Shown: positions 1-5,663 of the stretch, piece after piece
Layout of the letters: each line of letters starts with the position of its first letter
How positions within the stretch are numbered: position 1 is the stretch's first letter
Assembly: GCA_013812995.1 (NCBI GenBank)
Contig: JACCSL010000661.1
Location: forward strand, 1 to 6,330
Reading direction: 5' to 3'
From: Ardenticatenales bacterium
GTDB lineage: Bacteria; Chloroflexota; Anaerolineae; Ardenticatenales; Ardenticatenaceae
Length of the DNA: 6,330 bases
Notes under the pieces: generated by a model
Seen by the model: only the letters and a program-made list of their open reading frames with translations
What the model was told of the DNA's origin: nothing
Database searches by the model: none
Position numbers and translations under genes: made by a program

Positions 1-35
1 GGGGGCAGTGCCAACTGGCACTGCCCCCTCTTTTG
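1..35. terminator. Strong intrinsic terminator hairpin, possibly bidirectional
   Basis: Positions 1-12 (GGGGGCAGTGCC) pair perfectly with 17-28 (GGCACTGCCCCC) around an AACT loop, giving a 12-bp GC-rich stem. On the plus strand the stem is followed by TCTTTT (29-34), the usual layout of a Rho-independent terminator for a rightward gene lying outside the window. The hairpin also begins 22 nt beyond the stop codon of the leftward nucleotidase gene. In that direction the A-rich AAAAGA precedes the stem, as in bidirectional terminators between convergent genes, but any U-tract would lie left of base 1 and cannot be seen. Confidence 0.85.
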
Positions 36-50
36 ATGTTGAAACGTGGT

Positions 51-2045
51 TTAGTGAATAGCGACCGGCAGGTAGAGCGGCATGGGCACGGTGACCGTGA
101 TCCCCAACGTCCCTGTCACGGTACTGACACTGTTCATCGCAATGACCGTGACCGTATAGCGCCCGGTCTCCGTGAAGGCGTGGGTGGTGGTTATCCCACT
201 GGCCGTTCCCCCATCCCCGAAGCTCCATGTGTAGGTGGCGTCCGGCGAACAGGTGAAGGGATAGGCCCGGAAGTAGACTGGGAGGCTGGTTGTCGCATAG
301 CCCCGGTGTGCAGGGGTCACGCCAAGAAGCGGCGCGGGGTCTACCGAGCGAATGCGGCAGTCCACGGTGGGCTCAATGTAGCCGAGATTTCGGACGTGAT
401 CGGCGAAGACGTTTGCCATGATGTCCCGTGTGGTACCCTGACCATCGTTTAGCATGGTGTACCCGTCACCACCGGCGTTCACGAAGTCGTTGGTAGCGAG
501 GGTGTACTGCGTGGTGTCAGAGAGAATCGGGGTACCATTGTTCAGCGTGACTGAGATAATGCGAGACGCCCCGGCTGGCGGCGTCAAGTCATAGGTGTAG
601 CGGAAGCCGGAAATCTGCGGGAAGCGGCCGTTGGAGCTTGGCAGGGCGGAGACGCCTAGCTCCAGCATCTGCCAGAGCTGACCACCCGTGACCCGACGGG
701 TCACGACCTGGTTGCCGAAGGGAAGGACGGCGTAGATATCCCCCAGCACGATATCGTAAGGAGGTCCTTCGCGATACCCCTCACCGGGGCGACGTAGGTT
801 GATGTTAGCAGGTTTGTAGCTGGATGGCAGGGCTGAACGGATACCGCCACCATTGGTGAAGCCTAGCTGGGTGCCATACTTCAGGCGCATCGAGTCTGCC
901 ACGAGGTCACCCAGGGCTACCTCGCCCAGGCGCTCCACGTTGCTGCCGCGCGGGAAGATGGCAGCGGCGACTCCAATGTGTTGATCATAGACGTTCGCAA
1001 GCTCATCGCGGTAGGGTTGCAGCATCGCGTCGATGGCCGGGTCACGGGGGGTCTGAACCTTAGTCTCGGGATCAATTGTGACCACAGGGGTGATGAACTC
1101 AGCGGTTTTGGAGATAACTGTGCTGGTGGTTGTCTCGTAGGTCAGGCGCACCTTGGCGTAGGTGCGTCCCTTGCTGCGATTCTCCAGAACCAGCGCCCCA
1201 TTGATGGTAGCCATGTACTCTTCGTCGGTGTGGTCGCCGAAGATGATGTCGAAGCCTGTCACACCCTTCGCAAAGTTCACCAGCGGGCCGACAGGCTCAC
1301 CCTGGGAATTCTCACCAACGATGCCCATGTGGGTGATAGCCACAATCACCTGTGCGCCCTCGGCGATGGCATCCGTGCGCGCCGCCATAGCACCGGCGAT
1401 GGGATCGGTGATGGTGATGGTACCGAAGCTACCGGGGAAAACCAGACTCGGTGCTTCTGGGTTGGTGATTCCAATCACGGCGACCTTCACGCCAGCCATG
1501 TCGAAGATGCGGTATCGCTCTACGCCATCCAGGTTGGCATCCACATTCGCCAGGTTGGCCGAGACATAGTGGAAGGGGGTGCCGGGTGCTTCCGCCGAGG
1601 TTGGGGCTCCTGCCAGATCAATCATCTGTTGCAGGTGCGTAATACCCCGGTCGAAGTTGTGGTTTCCGAAGGTGTCGATGTTGAAGCCCATCATGCGCTG
1701 GGCCTTGACCGCTGGCACATCATTGAAATAGTTGGACAGCGGCGGCGTTGCACCAAAGGCATCCCCACCCGTCAGCGTCAGGGTGTTGGGAATCGCGGCG
1801 CGATCTTGCTGCCAGTAGGCGGAAATACCAGAAGCCCCACCCACATTTTGTGGTGCACCGTCAATAGTGACACTAAGGGGGTCCAGTTGACCGTGCCAGT
1901 CGGATATATCCAGGAACTGAATGACGACGGGTGCCTGGGGAGCCACCTTGGCCGAGGCCATTACGGGGACAAGGGCGAGCAGCGCCAGGATCATCAGGAT
2001 CCCAGCGATTCTCCGATGCCCAAGGGAGCGTAGAGTTGCTTTCAC
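51..2045 (-). CDS. Secreted 5'-nucleotidase/UshA-family metallophosphoesterase with C-terminal PKD domain
   Basis: 664-aa exported enzyme expected to hydrolyse 5'-nucleotides or related phosphoesters outside the cytoplasmic membrane. Residues 1-32 form a signal peptide: basic KATLRSLGHRR, then a hydrophobic core, ending near ASA. The metallophosphoesterase domain (about 40-310) shows the family motifs: D49-W-H51, GGD95, GN128-H129-N-F-D132, TH239-MG and GDH272-T-D274. By analogy with UshA these give the dinuclear metal ligands and the catalytic His/Asp pair (H129/D132). D274 stands where UshA has Gln and many relatives have His. The 5'-nucleotidase C-terminal domain (about 360-560) has LGDLVADSMR, FTNGGGIRS, LPFGNQVV and GGDGYTML. 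A PKD domain (about 572-654) contains WSFGDGGT and a GRYTVTV strand. The protein ends in MPLYLPVAIH. The GTG start is chosen because a strong SD lies 5 nt upstream. It may be cotranscribed with the CopC-like gene 133 bp upstream. True substrate range is unknown. Confidence 0.93.
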   Translation of the reverse strand: MKATLRSLGHRRIAGILMILALLALVPVMASAKVAPQAPVVIQFLDISDWHGQLDPLSVTIDGAPQNVGGASGISAYWQQDRAAIPNTLTLTGGDAFGATPPLSNYFNDVPAVKAQRMMGFNIDTFGNHNFDRGITHLQQMIDLAGAPTSAEAPGTPFHYVSANLANVDANLDGVERYRIFDMAGVKVAVIGITNPEAPSLVFPGSFGTITITDPIAGAMAARTDAIAEGAQVIVAITHMGIVGENSQGEPVGPLVNFAKGVTGFDIIFGDHTDEEYMATINGALVLENRSKGRTYAKVRLTYETTTSTVISKTAEFITPVVTIDPETKVQTPRDPAIDAMLQPYRDELANVYDQHIGVAAAIFPRGSNVERLGEVALGDLVADSMRLKYGTQLGFTNGGGIRSALPSSYKPANINLRRPGEGYREGPPYDIVLGDIYAVLPFGNQVVTRRVTGGQLWQMLELGVSALPSSNGRFPQISGFRYTYDLTPPAGASRIISVTLNNGTPILSDTTQYTLATNDFVNAGGDGYTMLNDGQGTTRDIMANVFADHVRNLGYIEPTVDCRIRSVDPAPLLGVTPAHRGYATTSLPVYFRAYPFTCSPDATYTWSFGDGGTASGITTTHAFTETGRYTVTVIAMNSVSTVTGTLGITVTVPMPLYLPVAIH

Positions 2046-2050
2046 GGCTT

Positions 2051-2057
2051 ACCTCCT
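2051..2057 (-). promoter_or_regulatory. Strong Shine-Dalgarno (AGGAGGT) fixing the GTG start of the nucleotidase
   Basis: The minus strand reads AGGAGGT here, then 5 nt (AAGCC), then GTG. This is a near-perfect anti-16S match and supports GTG at 2045-2043 as the start. The encoded N-terminus then begins with a basic stretch followed by a hydrophobic core, as a signal peptide should. Confidence 0.85.
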
Positions 2058-2069
2058 CGTTGAGTTTGT

Positions 2070-2083
2070 TAAAAGCGTTTACA
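2070..2083 (-). promoter_or_regulatory. Candidate LacI/CcpA-type operator upstream of the nucleotidase
   Basis: The minus strand reads TGTAAACGCTTTTA. It matches the catabolite-responsive/LacI-family consensus TGWAARCGYTWWCW at 13 of 14 positions, and the plus-strand reading also matches at 13 of 14. It lies 25 bp upstream of the GTG start, just before the SD, where a bound repressor would block initiation or elongation. No clear -35/-10 pair was found nearby, and no regulator gene is in the window. One such match in AT-rich intergenic DNA can arise by chance. Confidence 0.35.
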
Positions 2084-2178
2084 GATGAAAGAAGGGTTCT
2101 TGGTGTGGTTAAGGATGGGGGAGGGGAGATGCACGACACGAGCAGTTTAAGGCATATTGATTGATAGCGTCAAACGCT

Positions 2179-2760
2179 CTATTTATGCTCTTGTGGTCGC
2201 ATGAAGATCAAGAGTAACGTAACAACTAGGCCGAGGGCCAGAGCCAGAGCAATGAGAACCCCTGCACGAGAGTTTAAAAGAGAGGAATTGGCAGGGCTGG
2301 GTGCAGCCACAGGCGACGGGACAATCTCCATTGCCTGTGGAGCGCCACCGGTCGTAGCTGTTGGCCGCCCCGTGGGCATGGAAAGTACGACGTCAAACTC
2401 ATAGCTACCCTCTGTGCTGGTCTCATCGATCATCACGGCGTACCAGTTCACCGAGTACCGGCCAGGGTCCAGCGGGGCTAGAGGCACGAAGGCCATCGTG
2501 GGTTGTGCCGGGTCGATCTGCGTCTGCCCCTGGTGTACGTCTTTCAGGGTCTCCCAGCTCACCACCTGAATCGAGGTGCCCACCACTACCCCCTCACCAA
2601 AGCTCAGCCGCACCTCGGTCGGGTTGATAACGGGCTCGTTCGGCACGGGAAATGCTGTAACAAGACCCCCGTGAGCCTGAACCATACCCACCTGTCCCAG
2701 CCAGAGGATAGTTGTCATAACGATGGTATGCAGTGGGGAGAGTCTCACTTTGTTTGTCAT
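2179..2760 (-). CDS. CopC-like extracytoplasmic protein with C-terminal membrane anchor
   Basis: 193-aa membrane protein with a CopC-type beta-sandwich domain facing outward. Residues 1-29 are a signal peptide ending VQA, so the mature protein would begin with H30 (HGGLVTAFPVPNEPV). This is the normal CopC arrangement, where the N-terminal His helps bind Cu(II). The domain (about 30-126) keeps the family pattern: a proline-rich first loop, VRLSFGEGV (50-58), LDPGRYSVNWYAVMID (97-112) and EGSYEFDV (117-124). The usual S-x-D-G-H-P-V motif reads MIDETSTEG instead: D112 is kept but T114 replaces the ligand His. A Pro/Thr/Ser/Ala linker (about 127-163) leads to a transmembrane helix (about 166-187) and a short tail RPQEHK. 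The SD is weak (AGGA about 11 nt upstream). It is the first gene of a possible leftward operon with the nucleotidase. Copper handling is plausible from the fold, but the changed site makes this uncertain. Confidence 0.8.
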   Translation of the reverse strand: MTNKVRLSPLHTIVMTTILWLGQVGMVQAHGGLVTAFPVPNEPVINPTEVRLSFGEGVVVGTSIQVVSWETLKDVHQGQTQIDPAQPTMAFVPLAPLDPGRYSVNWYAVMIDETSTEGSYEFDVVLSMPTGRPTATTGGAPQAMEIVPSPVAAPSPANSSLLNSRAGVLIALALALGLVVTLLLIFMRPQEHK

Positions 2761-2800
2761 GGCAATAGCTGTCCTGCTCCGTCCTTACATCTCAAAGGGG

Positions 2801-2832
2801 GCGAGATTATAGGGGTTACGATATAATCTCGC
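2801..2832. promoter_or_regulatory. Perfect 11-bp inverted repeat with divergent TATAAT boxes
   Basis: GCGAGATTATA (2801-2811) and TATAATCTCGC (2822-2832) are exact reverse complements separated by 10 bp. The right arm holds a perfect plus-strand -10 box, TATAAT (2822-2827), for the hydrolase-mutY operon. The left arm holds a perfect minus-strand TATAAT (2811-2806) for the CopC-like gene. No TTGACA-like -35 element sits 16-18 bp upstream of either box (plus 2799-2804 is GGGCGA, minus 2834-2829 is TCGCGA). The promoters may therefore depend on an activator, or the dyad may be a regulator binding site overlapping both -10 boxes. There is no U-tract on either side, so a terminator is unlikely. 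Confidence 0.6.
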
Positions 2833-2866
2833 GAGTACGAGCATCACTTCCCCTTTATTTTCTTTC

Positions 2867-2873
2867 GAGGAGA
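2867..2873 (+). promoter_or_regulatory. Shine-Dalgarno (GAGGAGA) for the alpha/beta hydrolase
   Basis: GAGGAGA lies 7 nt before ATG at 2881. It supports that start and suggests efficient initiation at the head of the three-gene operon. A transcript starting from the TATAAT at 2822 would have a leader of about 47 nt. Confidence 0.8.
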
Positions 2874-2880
2874 CTTCCTG

Positions 2881-3864
2881 ATGAGAAAACTGGCCTGGGG
2901 CGTTGCCCTACCCACCGTTATTCTGGCAGGCTTTGTCGGCCTGTTGCAGCTCTTACCCTCTCCAGCCTCCCCGGAGGCGCTGGCGGACGCAGAGGCGCGC
3001 ATGCTCTCTGTCGTAAAGAGCCCCTTGCGCCATCAGATGGTCCAGGCCGGATCGTATCAGCTGCACACGGTGATTATTGGAGATGGGTCGAAGCCACCCC
3101 TCGTCATGCTGCATGGTCATGGCGGCGGGCTTGCCGTGTTTGCGCAGAACTTCGACGCGCTGGCCGAGGGCTATACCATCTATGCGGTGGAGTTGCTGGG
3201 CTGGGGGCGCTCGGATCGCCCTGTGTTCGAGGGGCAAACTGGCGCGGAGGCACAGGCGTGGTGGGTTGAGTCCCTGGAGGCGTGGCGGCAGGAGATGGAG
3301 CTTGATCAATTTACATTGCTGGGCCACTCGATGGGCGGCTTTGTCGCCGGGAGCTACGCCCTCGCCTATCCCGAGCATGTGGCCCACCTGATTCTGGCAG
3401 ACCCTGGCGGGATGAGCCGCGACGTTCACCCCAAGAATGGTATCTATTACAACCTGCCGCCTCAGCGGATCGTGCGGCTGGCCGGGCCGCTTGGGCCGGC
3501 CTTGGTCTCTTTTGGCAGAGAGATGGAAGTGGAACGGAGCCCCTACGCAGAGGGCACCCTGACGGATTACTACTACCAGATCTCGGCGGCTCCTGCGTCG
3601 GGCGAAATCGCTTTCCGCAAGTTGCTCGGGGTGACGGAGTGGGCGCTGCCCCTTCTGGCGGAGGTCGAGGCGCTACCGATGCCCGTCACGCTGATCTGGG
3701 GCGAAGGGGATGAGCTGGTCTCGCCGGAGAATGGCGTCCGCGCCAAGGAACTCATTCGCACCAGTGAACTCATCATTATTCCAGACGCGGCCCATAGCCC
3801 GTACAGCGAGACACCGCAGGCGTTCCACGATGCCATCCTGAATAGTCCCTTCCGCATCCGATGA
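2881..3864 (+). CDS. Membrane-anchored alpha/beta hydrolase, ABHD4/ABHD5-like
   Basis: 327-aa serine hydrolase. Residues 5-25 are a hydrophobic segment without an obvious cleavage site, so it is probably an N-terminal anchor or uncleaved signal. The core (about 72-320) has the oxyanion-loop motif LHGHGGG (77-83), LLGWGRSDRP (105-114), WVESLEAWR (128-136), the nucleophile elbow GHSMGG with S150, IWGEGDE with D277, and DAAH with H305, giving a complete Ser-Asp-His triad. The run of motifs LHGxGGG / LGWGRSxRPxF / VESLExWR / LLGHxxGGFxAxxYxLxYPxxVxHLIL is, from family knowledge, close to animal ABHD4 and ABHD5 (CGI-58), lysophospholipid or N-acylphospholipid-active proteins. Here the His region reads H-x4-E (305-310), where ABHD5 has H-x4-D. 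Likely substrates are acyl esters or lipids, but this is inferred. It is the first gene of the operon, ending 3 nt before mutY. Confidence 0.88.
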   Translation: MRKLAWGVALPTVILAGFVGLLQLLPSPASPEALADAEARMLSVVKSPLRHQMVQAGSYQLHTVIIGDGSKPPLVMLHGHGGGLAVFAQNFDALAEGYTIYAVELLGWGRSDRPVFEGQTGAEAQAWWVESLEAWRQEMELDQFTLLGHSMGGFVAGSYALAYPEHVAHLILADPGGMSRDVHPKNGIYYNLPPQRIVRLAGPLGPALVSFGREMEVERSPYAEGTLTDYYYQISAAPASGEIAFRKLLGVTEWALPLLAEVEALPMPVTLIWGEGDELVSPENGVRAKELIRTSELIIIPDAAHSPYSETPQAFHDAILNSPFRIR

Positions 3865-3867
3865 CCC

Positions 3868-4950
3868 ATGCCGATTGACGCTGACGCGCTGCACGAGGCG
3901 CTGCTGCGCTGGTACGATGCTCAGGCCCGCGACCTGCCGTGGCGCACACGCCCGGAGCCCTACGCGGTCTGGATCAGCGAGATCATGCTCCAGCAGACGC
4001 AGGTGACGACGGTCACTCCCTACTACGAGCGCTGGATGGCGCAGTTTCCCACCGTGGAGGCGCTGGCCGCTGCCCCGCTGGAAAGCGTGCTCAAGGCGTG
4101 GCAGGGACTTGGCTACTACGCCCGCGCGCGCAACCTGCACCGCGCGGCGCAGCAGGTCGTTGGCGAGCACGGTGGGACGCTTCCTAGTACCGTGGCGGCA
4201 CTGCTCAAGCTGCCGGGCATCGGGCGCTACACGGCGGGCGCGATTGCCTCCATCGCCTTCGGGCAGCGCGCGGCGGCGCTGGATGGCAACCTCAAGCGAG
4301 TCTTTGCCCGGCTGACCGCGCTGGAGGAGCCCATCAACCGCCCGACGGGCGAGAGCGCACTCTGGGACATCGCGGAGGCACTGCTACCGGAGGAACGCGT
4401 CGGGGATTGGAATCAGGCCCTCATGGACCTGGGCGCGACGATCTGTATCAGCGGCACGCCGCGCTGTTTGCTCTGCCCGTTGCGCGGCCTGTGCGAGGCG
4501 CAGCACGAGGGGCGACAGGACGAGATACCGTACAAGGTAGCCCGCAAGCCGCGCCCGCATTACACCGTTGCGGCGGGTGTGATCTGGGACGCGGCGCGCG
4601 AGAAGCTGCTCATCGCGCAGCGCCCCGAGGACAAGATGCTGGGCGGGCTGTGGGAGTTTCCAGGTGGCAAGTGCGAGCCGGGCGAGAGCCTGGCCGAGTG
4701 CCTCCAGCGCGAGCTGCGCGAGGAGCTTGCCATCGAGGTCGAGGTGGGGGAGGAGCTGGTCGTGGTGGAGCATGGGTATACGCATTTCTCGATCACGCTC
4801 CACGCCCTGCATTGCACTCACATGGCCGGAGAGCCCACGCCCCTAGCCGTTGCCGACTGTCGCTGGGTCACCCTCGCCGAGCTCGACGCCTTCCCCTGGC
4901 CCCGCACCGACTTGCAGATCATTGAGGCCCTCAAGAAAGAAGCATCTTAG
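3868..4950 (+). CDS. mutY: A/G-specific adenine DNA glycosylase with MutT-like Nudix domain
   Basis: 360-aa base-excision repair enzyme that removes adenine mispaired with 8-oxoguanine. The N-terminal glycosylase domain has SEIMLQQTQ with catalytic E38, the helix-hairpin-helix LPGIGRYTAGAI (115-126), and LDGNLKRVFAR with D139. The [4Fe-4S] ligands C193-x6-C200-x2-C203-x5-C209 are in the canonical spacing. The C-terminal domain (about 231-355) has the Nudix fold used by MutY to read 8-oxoG. The FSH recognition loop appears as Y304-T305-H306. Unusually compared with E. coli MutY, it also carries a nearly full Nudix box, G267-x5-E273-x7-R281-E-L-x-E285-E286, with only the late Gly replaced by A288, and it contains EFPGGK as in MutT. 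It starts 3 nt after the hydrolase stop with no clear SD, so translation is probably coupled. The gene is visibly richer in GC than the one after it. Confidence 0.96.
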   Translation: MPIDADALHEALLRWYDAQARDLPWRTRPEPYAVWISEIMLQQTQVTTVTPYYERWMAQFPTVEALAAAPLESVLKAWQGLGYYARARNLHRAAQQVVGEHGGTLPSTVAALLKLPGIGRYTAGAIASIAFGQRAAALDGNLKRVFARLTALEEPINRPTGESALWDIAEALLPEERVGDWNQALMDLGATICISGTPRCLLCPLRGLCEAQHEGRQDEIPYKVARKPRPHYTVAAGVIWDAAREKLLIAQRPEDKMLGGLWEFPGGKCEPGESLAECLQRELREELAIEVEVGEELVVVEHGYTHFSITLHALHCTHMAGEPTPLAVADCRWVTLAELDAFPWPRTDLQIIEALKKEAS

Positions 4951-4954
4951 ACAC

Positions 4955-5644
4955 ATGCCATTCGCGCGCCCTGTGAAAGAAGCTGTTATTCACGCACTTG
5001 CAGCGATGGAGCGGCATCCGCAACATCACCTTCTGCCGATTCACCGACTCGCGATCTATAACGCCATTCGACAGGCGTATAATGAAACTGCGGCAAACTA
5101 TCTGCGCGCCCACCTTGGCATCCTGACGGCGCGGCGAGTGCTGCCCTTCTGGCACGCAGTGACGCCTATTTACCCTGGAACTGAAACCCCCGATGGCTGT
5201 CCGGGTGATCTCTATGCGGAACATTTTCTATTCCTCGCCCTACGCACCCTGGAACCTAAGCCACCACAGGAGCTTATCAGCCTGGAGCTTGCCAATGAAT
5301 GGTATTCGATGGGCAATCTCGGAGATGAGTTTTTCGAGTGGCGCACCCCCACCTCGGAAGGGTCTGCGGCCTATCTTGCTTTGAGAGCTGCCTACTTTGC
5401 CCCTTACGAGGCACTTGGGAAGGAGTTTTTGGCAGGGGTGTCTGATTTGGAAGAGCACACAGATGATACCCTATGGCTTTTGCATCCATATCGTTCTGAC
5501 GCTGCCGGGGCAGCAGTTCTGGCAATAGTGGGCAGCGACGAGTTCGAAAAAGAGCCCGCGACAAGCGCAGCGCAACGCCTGGCTTTCTGGCGCTGGTGGC
5601 TGGTCGAGGCCTTACCCCAGGCAAGAGCGTTGGCCGATAGGTAA
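4955..5644 (+). CDS. Uncharacterised soluble helical protein, possible Imm5-like
   Basis: 229-aa cytoplasmic protein without signal peptide or membrane segment, rich in predicted helices and aromatic residues. I cannot assign it firmly. The stretch ARRVLPFWHAVTPIYP (59-74) followed by an acidic/Leu segment faintly recalls Imm5-type immunity proteins, which are all-alpha and carry a similar 'A-R-x-V-L-P-x-W' region. That comparison is from memory and unverified. Other visible features are NEWYSMGNLGDEFFEW (114-129), a small-residue helix DAAGAAVLAIVG (182-193), and a Trp-rich C-terminus FWRWWLVEALP (211-221). The ATG at 4955 is chosen over an in-frame ATG at 4850, because the longer version would overlap mutY by about 100 bp with a low-complexity Ser/Pro/Arg N-terminus. 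It starts 4 nt after the mutY stop, so it is very likely the third gene of the operon. Its GC content looks lower than mutY's. No toxin gene is adjacent. Confidence 0.8.
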   Translation: MPFARPVKEAVIHALAAMERHPQHHLLPIHRLAIYNAIRQAYNETAANYLRAHLGILTARRVLPFWHAVTPIYPGTETPDGCPGDLYAEHFLFLALRTLEPKPPQELISLELANEWYSMGNLGDEFFEWRTPTSEGSAAYLALRAAYFAPYEALGKEFLAGVSDLEEHTDDTLWLLHPYRSDAAGAAVLAIVGSDEFEKEPATSAAQRLAFWRWWLVEALPQARALADR

Positions 5645-5663
5645 CCTTATTTCAGCCGCAAGC

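Noticed and set aside
978..2033. Long plus-strand open frame of 351 codons opposite the nucleotidase
   Set aside because: It lies antisense to a gene with clear family motifs, encodes His/Gly/Arg-rich sequence without any recognisable domain, and has no convincing SD. It is a product of codon bias in the opposite gene.
2104..2130. Purine-rich stretch (GGATGGGGGAGGGGAGATG) as a possible G-quadruplex
   Set aside because: There are only two G-runs of four or more close together and no regular four-run pattern, so a quadruplex is not supported.
2166..2178. Small hairpin AGCGT-CAA-ACGCT just after the CopC-like stop codon as a terminator
   Set aside because: The stem is only 5 bp with a 3-nt loop, and no U-tract follows on the minus strand. 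It is too weak to call, so readthrough into the nucleotidase remains possible.
3480..3501. GC-rich inverted repeat GGCCGG...CCGGCC inside the hydrolase gene
   Set aside because: It lies in the reading frame encoding Ala-Gly-Pro-Leu-Gly-Pro-Ala and is explained by the codons; there is no U-tract.
3673..4170. Minus-strand open frame of 165 codons across the hydrolase-mutY junction
   Set aside because: It overlaps two well-supported genes on the other strand and its composition is the Arg/Leu-rich kind typical of shadows of GC-rich genes.
4407..4925. Plus-strand open frame of 172 codons in another frame within mutY
   Set aside because: It is wholly inside mutY, is Arg/Gly/Ala-rich without motifs, and is explained by the high GC of mutY.
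4850..4954. N-terminal extension of the third operon gene from the ATG at 4850
   Set aside because: The extension is low-complexity Ser/Pro/Arg encoded out of frame inside mutY. The ATG at 4955 gives the usual tight operon spacing and a normal N-terminus.
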